From: an uncultured Clostridia bacterium
Lineage (GTDB): Bacteria > Bacillota > Clostridia > Christensenellales > Aristaeellaceae
Reading direction: 5' to 3'
NCBI GenBank assembly: GCA_934636105.1
Contig: CAKTZR010000001.1
Location: 124,001-188,000 of the forward strand
DNA length: 64,000 nt
Shown piece after piece: positions 31,436-39,798 of this stretch. Position 1 is the stretch's first letter. Each line of letters opens with the position of its first letter. The notes beneath the pieces were generated by a model. The model saw nothing but the letters and a program-made list of their open reading frames with translations. It did no database searches and was not told where the DNA came from. The position numbers and the translations under genes are program-made.

Positions 31436-33819
31436 ATTTGAACGACTTAAACAGAGAACAGCGGCTCGCGGCGGAAACGCTTGAAGGGCCGCTTTTGGTG
31501 CTTGCAGGCGCAGGATCGGGCAAAACGCGCGCGCTGACCTATCGCGTGGCGAACCTGTTGGAACACGGCGTTCCGCCTTGGGCAATCATGGCGATTACGT
31601 TCACCAACAAGGCGGCCAAGGAGATGCGCGAGCGCATTGAAAAGTTGGCGGGCGAAGGCGCGAGCGAAATCTGGGTTTCCACGTTTCACTCCGGCTGCGC
31701 TAAAATTTTGCGCCGCGATATTGAAAAGCTGGGATACACGCGTTCATTTACCATCTATGATGACGACGACCAGATGAGCGCGCTCAAGGAAATTTTGAAA
31801 AAGCTGAATATCGATGATAAGTTTCTGCCGCCCAGAGAGATCAAAAGCAAAATTTCGGACGCTAAAAACAAGCTGCTCGGCCCGCAGGATTGGTTCGCCC
31901 AGAGCGAACGGGATTATCGCAGTCAGCTCGTTTATGACGTTTACAACGCCTATGAGGAAAAGCTGAAAAGCTCGAACTCGCTTGATTTTGACGATTTGAT
32001 CGTCAAAACGCTGGAGCTTTTTGCCCAGCATCCACCGGTCCTGGAGGCCTATCAGCGCAAAATCCGTTATATTCACGTTGACGAGTATCAGGACACAAAC
32101 TATGCGCAGTATATGCTTGTGCGCCTGTTGGCGGCACAAAGCCGGAACCTCTGCGTTGTCGGCGATGACGATCAGTCCATTTACGGATGGCGCGGCGCGG
32201 ATATCCGAAATATTCTGGATTTTGAAAAGGATTTTCCGGATGCAAAGGTCATCAAATTGGAACAGAACTATCGTTCCACCGCCAACATTCTGGATGCGGC
32301 GAATCAGGTCATCGCCCTTAACGCAAATCGAAAGGATAAGGCGCTCTGGACGCAGCAGGGGCCGGGTGAGCTGATTCGGCTGTATCGCGCAGGCGACGAG
32401 CGCGAGGAAGCGGCGTGGGTCTGTCAGCAGATTCGCGATCTAAAATCGCGGGGAGAAGACCTCGGACGGTTCGCGGTGCTCTATCGAACCAACGCGCAGT
32501 CCCGTGTCATCGAAGAATCCTTCGTGCAGGCGGGCATTCGCTATCGGATGTATGGCGGTCTCAAATTCTACGACCGTAAAGAGGTCAAGGATATTCTGGC
32601 CTATCTGCGCGTGCTGGTCAACCCGGCGGATGATATTTCCGTGCGGCGAATCATCAACGTGCCCAAGCGCGCCATTGGCGATACGACGGTCAATGAGCTT
32701 GCACGTCATGCCGCGCAGGAGGAGATGCCGCTGCTCACCGCATGCATGGATATGCCGGAGAGCCTGAACGCCCGTGCGCGCAAGAGCGTGGAAAAATTCA
32801 GCGAATTGATGATGAACCTGACCATGATGCAGGAGACGATGAAGCTGACCGAGCTGGTGCAGTATGTCATCGACACGGTTGGACTTGAAAGCCAATATAC
32901 CAAGGAAGACAACGATGAGAACCGTTCCCGCGTGGAGAATATTCGAGAATTTGTCGGCGCAGTCAAGGAATTTGAGGAAAAATCAGATAATCCGACGCTG
33001 ACGGATTATCTGGAAAACGTGTCGCTTGTTTCGGATTTGGACGAGATGGGCGAAGATGGAGGCGCAGTGACGATGATGACGCTGCACAGCGCCAAGGGCC
33101 TTGAGTTTCCGAATGTGTTCATGGTTGGCATGGAGGAAAACCTGTTTCCGTCGGCCAGAAGCCGAGACGACGAAGCGCGCATGGAGGAAGAACGCCGCTT
33201 GTGCTATGTCGGCATTACCCGCGCACGGGAAAGGTTGTTCCTGTCCCATGCGTCGCGGCGCATGCTGTACAACCAGATTCAATTCAACGATCGCTCTCGA
33301 TTTATCGACGACATCCCGGCACGGCTGATCGAAGACGTATCGGACGCAGGCAGCCGCGGCGGCTTTGCGGGCAGCCGAAAGCCCGGCGGGGATTGGCAAA
33401 GCGGCGGCTGGCAGCAGCCGGCGTGGAGCAGGAGCAGCGGTTTTGCGCCCATGCAGGCGGGACAATCGAATTGGAAGCCGAAAACGAGCTATAATATGTC
33501 GAAGCCGACGGGACAGGCGCAGAGCTTTTCAAGCTGGAATGCGAAAAGCGCGACAGTCGGCGGCGTGACGGTGCAGGATATGCAGCGCGGCCTGGGTCAG
33601 CAGCCGAAGGTGGTTGCTTCGCAGGCACACGAGGTCGAAAAGCCGTCGATTTATGCGCCCGGAGACCACGTGATGCACAAAAAATTTGGGCGCGGTGCAG
33701 TTGTGCGCGTCAGCGGAAGCGGATCGGATGCGCGCATCATGATTCGCTTTGACGATGTGCGCGTGGGCGTAAAAGAATTGGCGCTGGCGATTGCGCCGAT
33801 TATCAGGCTGGAGGAGTGA
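31432..33819 (+). CDS. pcrA: ATP-dependent DNA helicase PcrA/UvrD
   Basis: 795 residues. A superfamily 1A 3'-5' helicase for repair, plasmid replication and clearing of RNA polymerase. Motif I 'AGAGSGKTRALTYR' (~27), Ia 'AITFTNKAAKEMRERI', II 'HVDEYQDTNYAQYML', III 'VVGDDDQSIYGWRGAD', IV 'LEQNYRST', V 'MTLHSAKGLEFPNVFMVGME' and VI 'YVGITRARERLFLSHA'. A low-complexity Gly/Ser/Gln linker (~645-715) leads to the C-terminal Tudor-like domain ('GDHVMHKKFGRGAVVRV') that binds RNA polymerase in PcrA. Confidence 0.97.
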   Translation: MNLNDLNREQRLAAETLEGPLLVLAGAGSGKTRALTYRVANLLEHGVPPWAIMAITFTNKAAKEMRERIEKLAGEGASEIWVSTFHSGCAKILRRDIEKLGYTRSFTIYDDDDQMSALKEILKKLNIDDKFLPPREIKSKISDAKNKLLGPQDWFAQSERDYRSQLVYDVYNAYEEKLKSSNSLDFDDLIVKTLELFAQHPPVLEAYQRKIRYIHVDEYQDTNYAQYMLVRLLAAQSRNLCVVGDDDQSIYGWRGADIRNILDFEKDFPDAKVIKLEQNYRSTANILDAANQVIALNANRKDKALWTQQGPGELIRLYRAGDEREEAAWVCQQIRDLKSRGEDLGRFAVLYRTNAQSRVIEESFVQAGIRYRMYGGLKFYDRKEVKDILAYLRVLVNPADDISVRRIINVPKRAIGDTTVNELARHAAQEEMPLLTACMDMPESLNARARKSVEKFSELMMNLTMMQETMKLTELVQYVIDTVGLESQYTKEDNDENRSRVENIREFVGAVKEFEEKSDNPTLTDYLENVSLVSDLDEMGEDGGAVTMMTLHSAKGLEFPNVFMVGMEENLFPSARSRDDEARMEEERRLCYVGITRARERLFLSHASRRMLYNQIQFNDRSRFIDDIPARLIEDVSDAGSRGGFAGSRKPGGDWQSGGWQQPAWSRSSGFAPMQAGQSNWKPKTSYNMSKPTGQAQSFSSWNAKSATVGGVTVQDMQRGLGQQPKVVASQAHEVEKPSIYAPGDHVMHKKFGRGAVVRVSGSGSDARIMIRFDDVRVGVKELALAIAPIIRLEE

Positions 33820-35855
33820 ACGAAGACGTGAGCGAGACAAACGATTTGCAGCGCATGCGCGAATTGATCGACAAGCTGAACGAAGCCTCGCGCAGATACT
33901 ACGACCAGAACGAATCCGATATCTCCGACGACGAATGGGACGCGATGTACGCTGAACTGCGCAGGCTGGAAGAAAAAACGGGTGAGCGCATGGCAGATTC
34001 GCCGACCCGGCGCGTCGGCGGTGCAGTGATGGAGGGCTTTGAGCAGCATCGCCATATTGCGCGGCTCTGGAGCATGGATAAAGCGCAGAGCGAGGAAGAA
34101 ATTTTCGCATGGGCGCAGCGCTGTGAAAAGCAGACGACGGAGGCCGGCGGCCTGCCGAAAAACAGCTATTGCGTCGAATATAAGCTCGACGGCCTGACGG
34201 TCAACCTGACTTATGACGGGGGCAAGCTGGTTCAGGCGGCGACGCGCGGCAACGGCGAGGTCGGTGAAGCGATTTTGCCGCAGGCGATGACCATTCGCAC
34301 CATCCCGCTCACGATTCCGTTTATGGGCAGGATGGAGGTGCAGGGCGAAGGCATTATGCGTCTGTCCGAACTGAAAAAATACAACGAGACGGCCGCCGAA
34401 CCGCTGAAAAATGCGCGCAACGCGGCGGCCGGCGCGCTTCGCAATCTCGATCCGCAGGTGACGGCCAGCCGCCATCTGGACGCGTTTTTCTATCAAATCG
34501 GTTATATTGAGGGCAAGAGCTTTGAAACCCAGCAGAATATGCTGGATTTTATGAAGGAAAACGGATTAAACATCAGCCCGTTCGTTCGTCCGGCGCAAAC
34601 GATTGAAGAAGCGATGGAAGCCGTACATGAGATTGAAGAAAAGCGCGAAACGCTTGATTTTCTCATCGATGGCGCGACCATCAAGATTACGGATATGCGC
34701 ACGCGCGAGGTGCTCGGCACGACGGACAAATTTCCGCGCTGGTCGATTGCGTTCAAATTTCCGGCGCAGGAGACTGTCACCAAGCTGCTCAAGATCACAT
34801 GGGAGGTTGGCCGAACAGGAAAACTCACGCCGCTGGCCCATTTGACCCCGGTGGATATTTGCGGCGTGACGGTCAAGCGGGCGACGCTCAACAATTACGA
34901 CGATATCTGCCGCAAGCGCGTGCGTATCGGGAGCGAGGTTTGGGTGCGCCGCTCCAACGACGTGATTCCGGAAATTATGGGCGTTGTCTGGAATGGCGAC
35001 GGCGAGGCGCCGGAAACGGATATCCAGCCCCCGACCGTATGTCCGGCCTGCGGCGGGCCGCTGGTCAAGCTGAGAGAGGACGGCGTACATCTGTTTTGTC
35101 TCAATCGAACGAGCTGCCGTCCGCAGGCGATTGCGCGCATGGCGCATTTTGCATCGCGGCAGGGCATGGACATTGAAACATTCAGCACACGCACGGCGGG
35201 TTTGTTTTATGACGAGCTGGGTGTGCGTTCGGCGGCGGATTTATACAGCCTTGACCGGGAAAAGCTGGTCGCGCTCAAGGGATTTGGCGAGAAAAAGGCG
35301 GACAAGCTCTTTGCCGAGCTGGAAAAAAGCAAAGATTGCGAGCTGGATGCGTTCCTGTTTGCCATCGGCATTCCCAATATCGGCAAAAAGACGGCTTATG
35401 ACCTGATGGCGCACTTTGGCACGCTGGAAGCACTGATGCAGGCGACCGAGCAGGAGCTGGTGGATATCGAGGATGTAGGCGGAATCGTCGCGTCGTCAAT
35501 CACGGAGTATTTTGCAGATGAAGAAAACCGCCGCTTTGTCAATCGTCTGCTGGAAGCCGGCGTGCGTCCGCAGATGCACGCGCAGGAGGATGCGGGCACG
35601 CTGTTCGAGGGACTGACCTTTGTACTGACCGGCACGCTGCCGACGCTTTCCCGCGCGCAGGCACAGGAAATGATCCGCAAAAACGGCGGCAAAGCGACGG
35701 GAAGCGTATCCAAGAAGACGAGCGTTGTTCTGGCTGGAGAAAGCGCGGGCAGTAAACTCGATAAGGCGCGCGAACTGGGCGTGCAGATCATCGATGAAGC
35801 GCAGTTCCTGCAAATGATCGAGCAGCAGAAGCGCCCGGAGACGTTCAGCAATTAA
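33816..35855 (+). CDS. ligA: NAD-dependent DNA ligase
   Basis: 679 residues from GTG at 33816, which overlaps the pcrA stop (GTGA); GTG at 33828 is an alternative start. It seals nicks using NAD+. Domain Ia ('ASRRYYDQNESDISDDEWDA'), adenylation domain with active Lys123 in 'EYKLDGL' (usually KIDG), OB fold, zinc finger Cys409/412/428/434, helix-hairpin-helix domain and a BRCT domain (~595-670, 'LFEGLTFVLTGTLPTLSR'). All domains are present, but several signatures are divergent: 'HIARLWSMDKA' in place of the usual LSL, and 'DIETFSTRTAGLFYDELGV' in place of the IeGLG motif. It may be one of two ligases in the genome. Confidence 0.93.
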   Translation: MNEDVSETNDLQRMRELIDKLNEASRRYYDQNESDISDDEWDAMYAELRRLEEKTGERMADSPTRRVGGAVMEGFEQHRHIARLWSMDKAQSEEEIFAWAQRCEKQTTEAGGLPKNSYCVEYKLDGLTVNLTYDGGKLVQAATRGNGEVGEAILPQAMTIRTIPLTIPFMGRMEVQGEGIMRLSELKKYNETAAEPLKNARNAAAGALRNLDPQVTASRHLDAFFYQIGYIEGKSFETQQNMLDFMKENGLNISPFVRPAQTIEEAMEAVHEIEEKRETLDFLIDGATIKITDMRTREVLGTTDKFPRWSIAFKFPAQETVTKLLKITWEVGRTGKLTPLAHLTPVDICGVTVKRATLNNYDDICRKRVRIGSEVWVRRSNDVIPEIMGVVWNGDGEAPETDIQPPTVCPACGGPLVKLREDGVHLFCLNRTSCRPQAIARMAHFASRQGMDIETFSTRTAGLFYDELGVRSAADLYSLDREKLVALKGFGEKKADKLFAELEKSKDCELDAFLFAIGIPNIGKKTAYDLMAHFGTLEALMQATEQELVDIEDVGGIVASSITEYFADEENRRFVNRLLEAGVRPQMHAQEDAGTLFEGLTFVLTGTLPTLSRAQAQEMIRKNGGKATGSVSKKTSVVLAGESAGSKLDKARELGVQIIDEAQFLQMIEQQKRPETFSN

Positions 35856-35916
35856 AAACGTGTAGGAGAAATGAAAAATTCTGTTCAAGTAGGCCATTTT
35901 CTTTTATAACTCTCTG

Positions 35917-35925
35917 TGGTATAAT
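35917..35925 (+). promoter_or_regulatory. Extended -10 promoter of yicC-remA-gmk-rpoZ-coaBC
   Basis: TGGTATAAT is a perfect extended -10. The -35 is weak. Leader about 35 bases with AAGGAG. Confidence 0.65.
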
Positions 35926-35964
35926 CTGTAAACAAACCTGCGTGGAAAGAAGGAGTGATTCTTC

Positions 35965-36837
35965 GTGCAGAGCATGACCGGCTATGGCCGCGGGCTGATC
36001 TGCGAGGACGGACGGGAAATGACCGTGGAGGTCAAGAGCGTCAACCATCGTTTTCTGGATGTGTCCTTTCGCTTGGCGCGGCCGATTGCTTTTCTGGATG
36101 ACGCGGTGCGCACAGGCGTTGCGGCGCGGCTGGCGCGCGGGCATGTCGATGTGTTTGTCAATTATGTGAATCATCGCGAGGATGCGCATCAGGTTCACGT
36201 GGACACGCAGCTGGCCAAGGCCTATCAGCAGGCGGCAGGAGAATTGAGCGATGTGCTCGGCGTGCGAAACGATCTGCCGCTGGCGGAATATATGCGCATG
36301 CCGGATGTGCTGACGGTGGAAGCCTCCGAGGAGGATCAGGATGCGGTGCGCGATTTGTTTTCGCGCGCGCTGAATTTGGCGCTTGACGGCCTGATTGCAA
36401 TGCGCATGCGCGAAGGAAACAGCCTGCGCGGCGACATGCTGGCTAAAATTGACGCGATCGATACGCTGCGCGGGCAGATGGCCCTGCGTGCGCCGTTGGT
36501 TGTGGAGGAATATCGCGCGAAACTCAATCAGAGACTGGCCGCGCTGCTCAGCGGCGATATCGATGAAGCCCGTTTTGCGACGGAAGTGGCGATTTTTGCC
36601 GACCGTGCGGCGATTGATGAAGAACTGGTTCGTTTGAGCAGCCACATTGCCCAGCTTCGCGCAACGACGGAGCTGCAGGAGCCCGTCGGCAGAAAACTCG
36701 ATTTTCTGGTGCAGGAGCTGAACCGCGAGGTCAACACCATTGGTTCGAAGGCGTCTGACGCGCAAATCGCCGGATGCGTGGTTGCGGCCAAGGGCGAAAT
36801 CGAAAAGCTGCGCGAGCAGGTTCAAAATATCGAATAA
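35965..36837 (+). CDS. yicC: YicC-family endoribonuclease
   Basis: 290 residues from GTG at 35965 (AAGGAG nine bases upstream). YicC proteins are endoribonucleases, shown in E. coli to help RNA turnover. N-terminal 'MTGYGRG' and 'VEVKSVNHRFLDVSFRL' are the family hallmark; the C-terminal DUF1732 part has 'EEYRAKLNQRL', 'EVAIFADRAAIDEELVRLSSH' and 'GRKLDFLVQELNREVNTIGSK'. First gene of the classic Firmicutes cluster leading to coaBC; remA follows after 21 bases. Confidence 0.95.
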   Translation: MQSMTGYGRGLICEDGREMTVEVKSVNHRFLDVSFRLARPIAFLDDAVRTGVAARLARGHVDVFVNYVNHREDAHQVHVDTQLAKAYQQAAGELSDVLGVRNDLPLAEYMRMPDVLTVEASEEDQDAVRDLFSRALNLALDGLIAMRMREGNSLRGDMLAKIDAIDTLRGQMALRAPLVVEEYRAKLNQRLAALLSGDIDEARFATEVAIFADRAAIDEELVRLSSHIAQLRATTELQEPVGRKLDFLVQELNREVNTIGSKASDAQIAGCVVAAKGEIEKLREQVQNIE

Positions 36838-36858
36838 CGACGACAGCCGGAGGTATCC

Positions 36859-37134
36859 GTGGACATTAAGCTCATCAATGTCGGCTATGGCAACTTCATT
36901 TCTTCCAGCCGCATTATCGCGATCATCGGGCCGGAATCCGCACCGGTCAAGCGTATCATTCAGGAGGCGCGCGAGGAGCGACGCCTGATCGATGCGACAT
37001 ATGGCAGAAGGACGCGCGCCGTCATCATTTCTGACAGCGATCACGTCATTTTATCCGCCGTGCAGCCGGAAACGATTGCTCACCGCTTTGATATTAAGGA
37101 TAACACAACCATCGTTGAGGAGGAAGAACCGTAA
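36859..37134 (+). CDS. remA: RemA-family extracellular-matrix regulator (DUF370)
   Basis: 91 residues from GTG at 36859, with GGAGG ahead. In Bacillus subtilis RemA is a DNA-binding activator of biofilm matrix and osmoprotection genes that assembles into ring-like oligomers. Diagnostic stretches are 'INVGYGNFISSSRIIAI', 'PVKRIIQEARE' and 'RTRAVIISDSDHVILSAVQ'. The C-terminus is acidic. One-base overlap with gmk (TAATG). Whether it keeps a matrix role here is unknown. Confidence 0.95.
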   Translation: MDIKLINVGYGNFISSSRIIAIIGPESAPVKRIIQEAREERRLIDATYGRRTRAVIISDSDHVILSAVQPETIAHRFDIKDNTTIVEEEEP

Positions 37135-37715
37135 TGCACGAAGGGAAAAGGGGCGTTTTATTCGTCTTTTCCGGCCCGTCCGGCGTGGGAAAGGGAACGC
37201 TCAAGGCCAAGCTCTTTGAGGAATTTGCCGATCAAATTGCCTATTCCGTTTCCGCAACCACGCGCGGCCCGCGAGAGGGCGAGGTGGACGGAAAGGATTA
37301 CTTTTTCATTACCAGGCAGGAGTTTGAACGGCGCGTGCAGAATAATGAATTTCTGGAACATGCCGAATTTGCGGGCAACTGCTATGGAACGCCGCGCGCC
37401 TATGTGGAAAAACTACTGGACAGCGGCATGAACGTCGTGCTGGAGATCGACGTTCAGGGTGCGCTTCAGGTGATGAAAAGCATGCCGGACTGCGTGAGTG
37501 TGTTTATTCTGCCGCCCAGCTTTGAGGAGCTGGAACACCGTCTGCGCGGGCGCGGCACGGAAACCGAGGAAAAGATTGAAGCCCGGCTTGAAACCGCCAA
37601 GCATGAACTGCCGTATGCGACGCAGTATGATTATCAGATTGTCAACGGCGGCGACATCGACGCGGCCTATCAGGAACTTCGCAGCGTGTTTCTCAAACAC
37701 ACAGGCATGGCCTAA
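37134..37715 (+). CDS. gmk: Guanylate kinase
   Basis: 193 residues. It phosphorylates GMP to GDP with ATP. P-loop 'FSGPSGVGKGTLKAKL' near residue 12, GMP-binding 'SATTRGPREGEVDGKDY', 'EIDVQGALQVM' and the lid 'RLRGRGTETEEKIEARL'. Translationally coupled to remA. The product connects to purine salvage and to the GDP/GTP pool used by Rel (44495-46678). Confidence 0.97.
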   Translation: MHEGKRGVLFVFSGPSGVGKGTLKAKLFEEFADQIAYSVSATTRGPREGEVDGKDYFFITRQEFERRVQNNEFLEHAEFAGNCYGTPRAYVEKLLDSGMNVVLEIDVQGALQVMKSMPDCVSVFILPPSFEELEHRLRGRGTETEEKIEARLETAKHELPYATQYDYQIVNGGDIDAAYQELRSVFLKHTGMA

Positions 37716-37766
37716 AAAGATGACGAACCCGTTTCACGGCGATATTTTAGAGGAGGAAAACCCGAT

Positions 37767-37988
37767 ATGTCTATGACTGATCCTACGATTTTGCAGCTTC
37801 TTGAAAAAGCGGATTGCCGCTATACGCTGGTTGTTGAGACGAGCAAGCGCGCCCGCCAGCTGATTGACGGCGTTCCGCCGCTCATTGATGCCAAGGACAA
37901 GGAGAACATGCCTCTCTCCATTGCGATTGACGAAGTAAATCGCGGGCTGATTACCTACGAGCGTTCCTCGGAAATCGATGTCAAGTGA
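37767..37988 (+). CDS. rpoZ: RNA polymerase omega subunit
   Basis: 73 residues, normal for the Firmicutes omega. It helps fold and hold the beta-prime subunit. Recognisable segments are 'TILQLLEKADCRYTLVVETS' and 'KRARQLIDG', and 'PLSIAIDEVNRGLITYE' is the second helical part. AGAGGAGG precedes the start. The coaBC frame opens over its last codons. Confidence 0.93.
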   Translation: MSMTDPTILQLLEKADCRYTLVVETSKRARQLIDGVPPLIDAKDKENMPLSIAIDEVNRGLITYERSSEIDVK

Positions 37989-39186
37989 GATGAAGAAACC
38001 CTGCGTTGTCCTCGGCGTGACCGGGGGCATTGCGGTTTATAAGGCATGCGAACTGCTGCGCCTGCTGCAAAAGCGGGGCATCGACGTTTTTGTTGTGATG
38101 ACGCAGAACGCATGCCGTTTTGTTGCACCGCTCACGTTTGAGACGCTCTCCGGCCATCCCGTCGCGGTGGATACGTTTGACCGCCCGCAGACGTGGGAGG
38201 TTGAGCACATCGCGTTGGCTAAGCGTGCCGATTTATTTTTGATTGCGCCCGCGACGGCGAACATCATCGGCAAGATGGCCTGCGGCATTGCGGATGATAT
38301 GCTTTCCACCACTGTGATGGCCACGCGAGCGCCCGTTCTGGTTGCGCCCGCGATGAACACTGGCATGTGGGAAAATGCAGCCACGCAGCAAAACGTGAAA
38401 ACTTTGCAGGCGCGCGGCGTTGAATTTGTCATGCCCGTTTCTGGCCATTTGGCCTGCGGGGACAGCGGCGCGGGCAAGATGGAAGACGTTGAAATCATTG
38501 CCGAGCATGCGTGCAAACTGCTTTTTGCAAAAAAAGACATGGAGGGTTTGCGCGTGATGGTGACGGCGGGCCCGTCCCGAGAGGCGCTCGATCCGGTTCG
38601 CTATATTTCGAATCGTTCCTCCGGCAAGATGGGATATGCCATTGCGCAGGCGGCGCAGAGACGGGGCGCGGAGGTCACGCTGCTCAGCGGTCCGGTTTCC
38701 ATTGTGCCGCCGCAGGGCGTGACACTTGTTCCGTTTACAACGACTCAGGAATTGCTGGATAAAGCTAGTGCGCTGGCCAAGGAGCAGGACGTGCTGATTC
38801 AGGCGGCCGCACCCGCCGATTATCGCGCAAAGGAAATTGCACCGCAGAAGATCAAGAAACAGGGCGGCGAACCGATGACTTTTACGCTGGTTGAAAACCC
38901 GGATGTAGCAGCGACGCTTGGCCGCGAGAAGCGGGAAGGACAATTTTTCGTCGGTTTTGCAGCGGAGACCAACGACGTGCTTGCGCATGCGCAGGACAAG
39001 CTGGTGCGCAAAAATCTGGATATGATCGTTGCCAACGATGTGACGCGTCCCGGCGCGGGGTTTGATGTGGATACGAATATCGTGACGCTCATCACCCGGA
39101 AAGGTCAGGAAGCGCTGCCGATGATGACCAAGGCGGAGGTCGCAGACCGGATTCTCGACCACGTGCTCAACCTCAAATCTGTTTGA
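37978..39186 (+). CDS. coaBC: Bifunctional phosphopantothenoylcysteine decarboxylase/synthetase
   Basis: 402 residues from ATG at 37978; ATG at 37990 is equally possible (398 residues), as neither has a strong ribosome-binding site. CoaB joins 4'-phosphopantothenate to cysteine with CTP; CoaC decarboxylates the product with FMN, on the way to coenzyme A. The N-terminal flavodoxin-like CoaC part has 'GVTGGIAVYKACELLRLL', 'APATANIIGKMACGIADD' and the 'PAMNTGMW' loop. The CoaB part starts near 185 ('VTAGPSREALDPVRYISN', 'SSGKMGYAIA') with the 'VANDVT' stretch. In many Firmicutes priA comes next; here it does not. Confidence 0.95.
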   Translation: MSSEMKKPCVVLGVTGGIAVYKACELLRLLQKRGIDVFVVMTQNACRFVAPLTFETLSGHPVAVDTFDRPQTWEVEHIALAKRADLFLIAPATANIIGKMACGIADDMLSTTVMATRAPVLVAPAMNTGMWENAATQQNVKTLQARGVEFVMPVSGHLACGDSGAGKMEDVEIIAEHACKLLFAKKDMEGLRVMVTAGPSREALDPVRYISNRSSGKMGYAIAQAAQRRGAEVTLLSGPVSIVPPQGVTLVPFTTTQELLDKASALAKEQDVLIQAAAPADYRAKEIAPQKIKKQGGEPMTFTLVENPDVAATLGREKREGQFFVGFAAETNDVLAHAQDKLVRKNLDMIVANDVTRPGAGFDVDTNIVTLITRKGQEALPMMTKAEVADRILDHVLNLKSV

Positions 39187-39191
39187 AAATG

Positions 39192-39228
39192 AACTGCCGT
39201 TTAAATTAAAAGCGGCAGTTTTTCTTTT
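39192..39228 (+). terminator. Terminator after coaBC
   Basis: AACTGCCG (39192-39199) pairs with CGGCAGTT (39213-39220), followed by TTTCTTTT. Confidence 0.85.
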
Positions 39229-39275
39229 GGCATTCATGTTCGGGAGACTTTTTTGACGTTTCAGGTGCAGAAAAC

Positions 39276-39304
39276 TTGACGGAAACCTCATTTGTGCATA
39301 TAAT
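39276..39304 (+). promoter_or_regulatory. Sigma-A promoter ahead of the 39379 gene and secDF
   Basis: TTGACG (39276-39281), a 17-base spacer and TATAAT (39299-39304). Leader of ~65 bases. Confidence 0.9.
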
Positions 39305-39378
39305 TTAAAGCATGCTTATATACGGCTGAATAGGTTTATTCGGCGGGGAAAGTCGGCAAAGAAAAGGAGGGCGATGCC

Positions 39379-39744
39379 ATGAAATCGATAAGGTCGCGAA
39401 CGTACAGCGGCATATTGATTCTTTTCGCATTCGCCTGCCTGCTGCTGGCCGGGTCTCAAAGGTTGATTGCGTCAAGCGACGAACCGAGGGAACTTTCCGA
39501 TTTGAGCGGCAGAGAAGCGTGGTTTTGCGCCGCGCCGACGGCCGTGCAGGAGCCGCAGCCCGGTCAGCAAAGCGATTCGCGTGTAGGCGGGGAAAAGAGC
39601 GTGGCTGTTGTTTCTGAACAATGGAAACAGCAGGCGGAAGCACTTTCCACGCGATGCGACTCGAACGGCAACGTTCTGCCGGGCAATGGGCGCTATATGA
39701 AAGCTGTGTATCAGGCGTTTCCCTTGGGTGATGGGTTCGCATAG
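39379..39744 (+). CDS. Hypothetical exported or membrane-anchored protein, 121 aa
   Basis: ATG with AAGGAGGG upstream and a consensus promoter. An N-terminal hydrophobic segment (~11-30, 'GILILFAFACLLLAGSQRL') is a signal peptide or anchor; the rest is short, polar and probably extracytoplasmic. No family is recognised. Two cysteines occur in the exported part ('WFCAAP', 'STRCDSNG'). It lies 54 bases before secD and shares its transcript, so it may be a partner of secretion, but nothing in the sequence proves this. Confidence 0.75.
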   Translation: MKSIRSRTYSGILILFAFACLLLAGSQRLIASSDEPRELSDLSGREAWFCAAPTAVQEPQPGQQSDSRVGGEKSVAVVSEQWKQQAEALSTRCDSNGNVLPGNGRYMKAVYQAFPLGDGFA

Positions 39745-39798
39745 CACGAAAAGAAATATGCAAACCTTTCAACAATATCAAAAGCGAGGAAAAACGTT

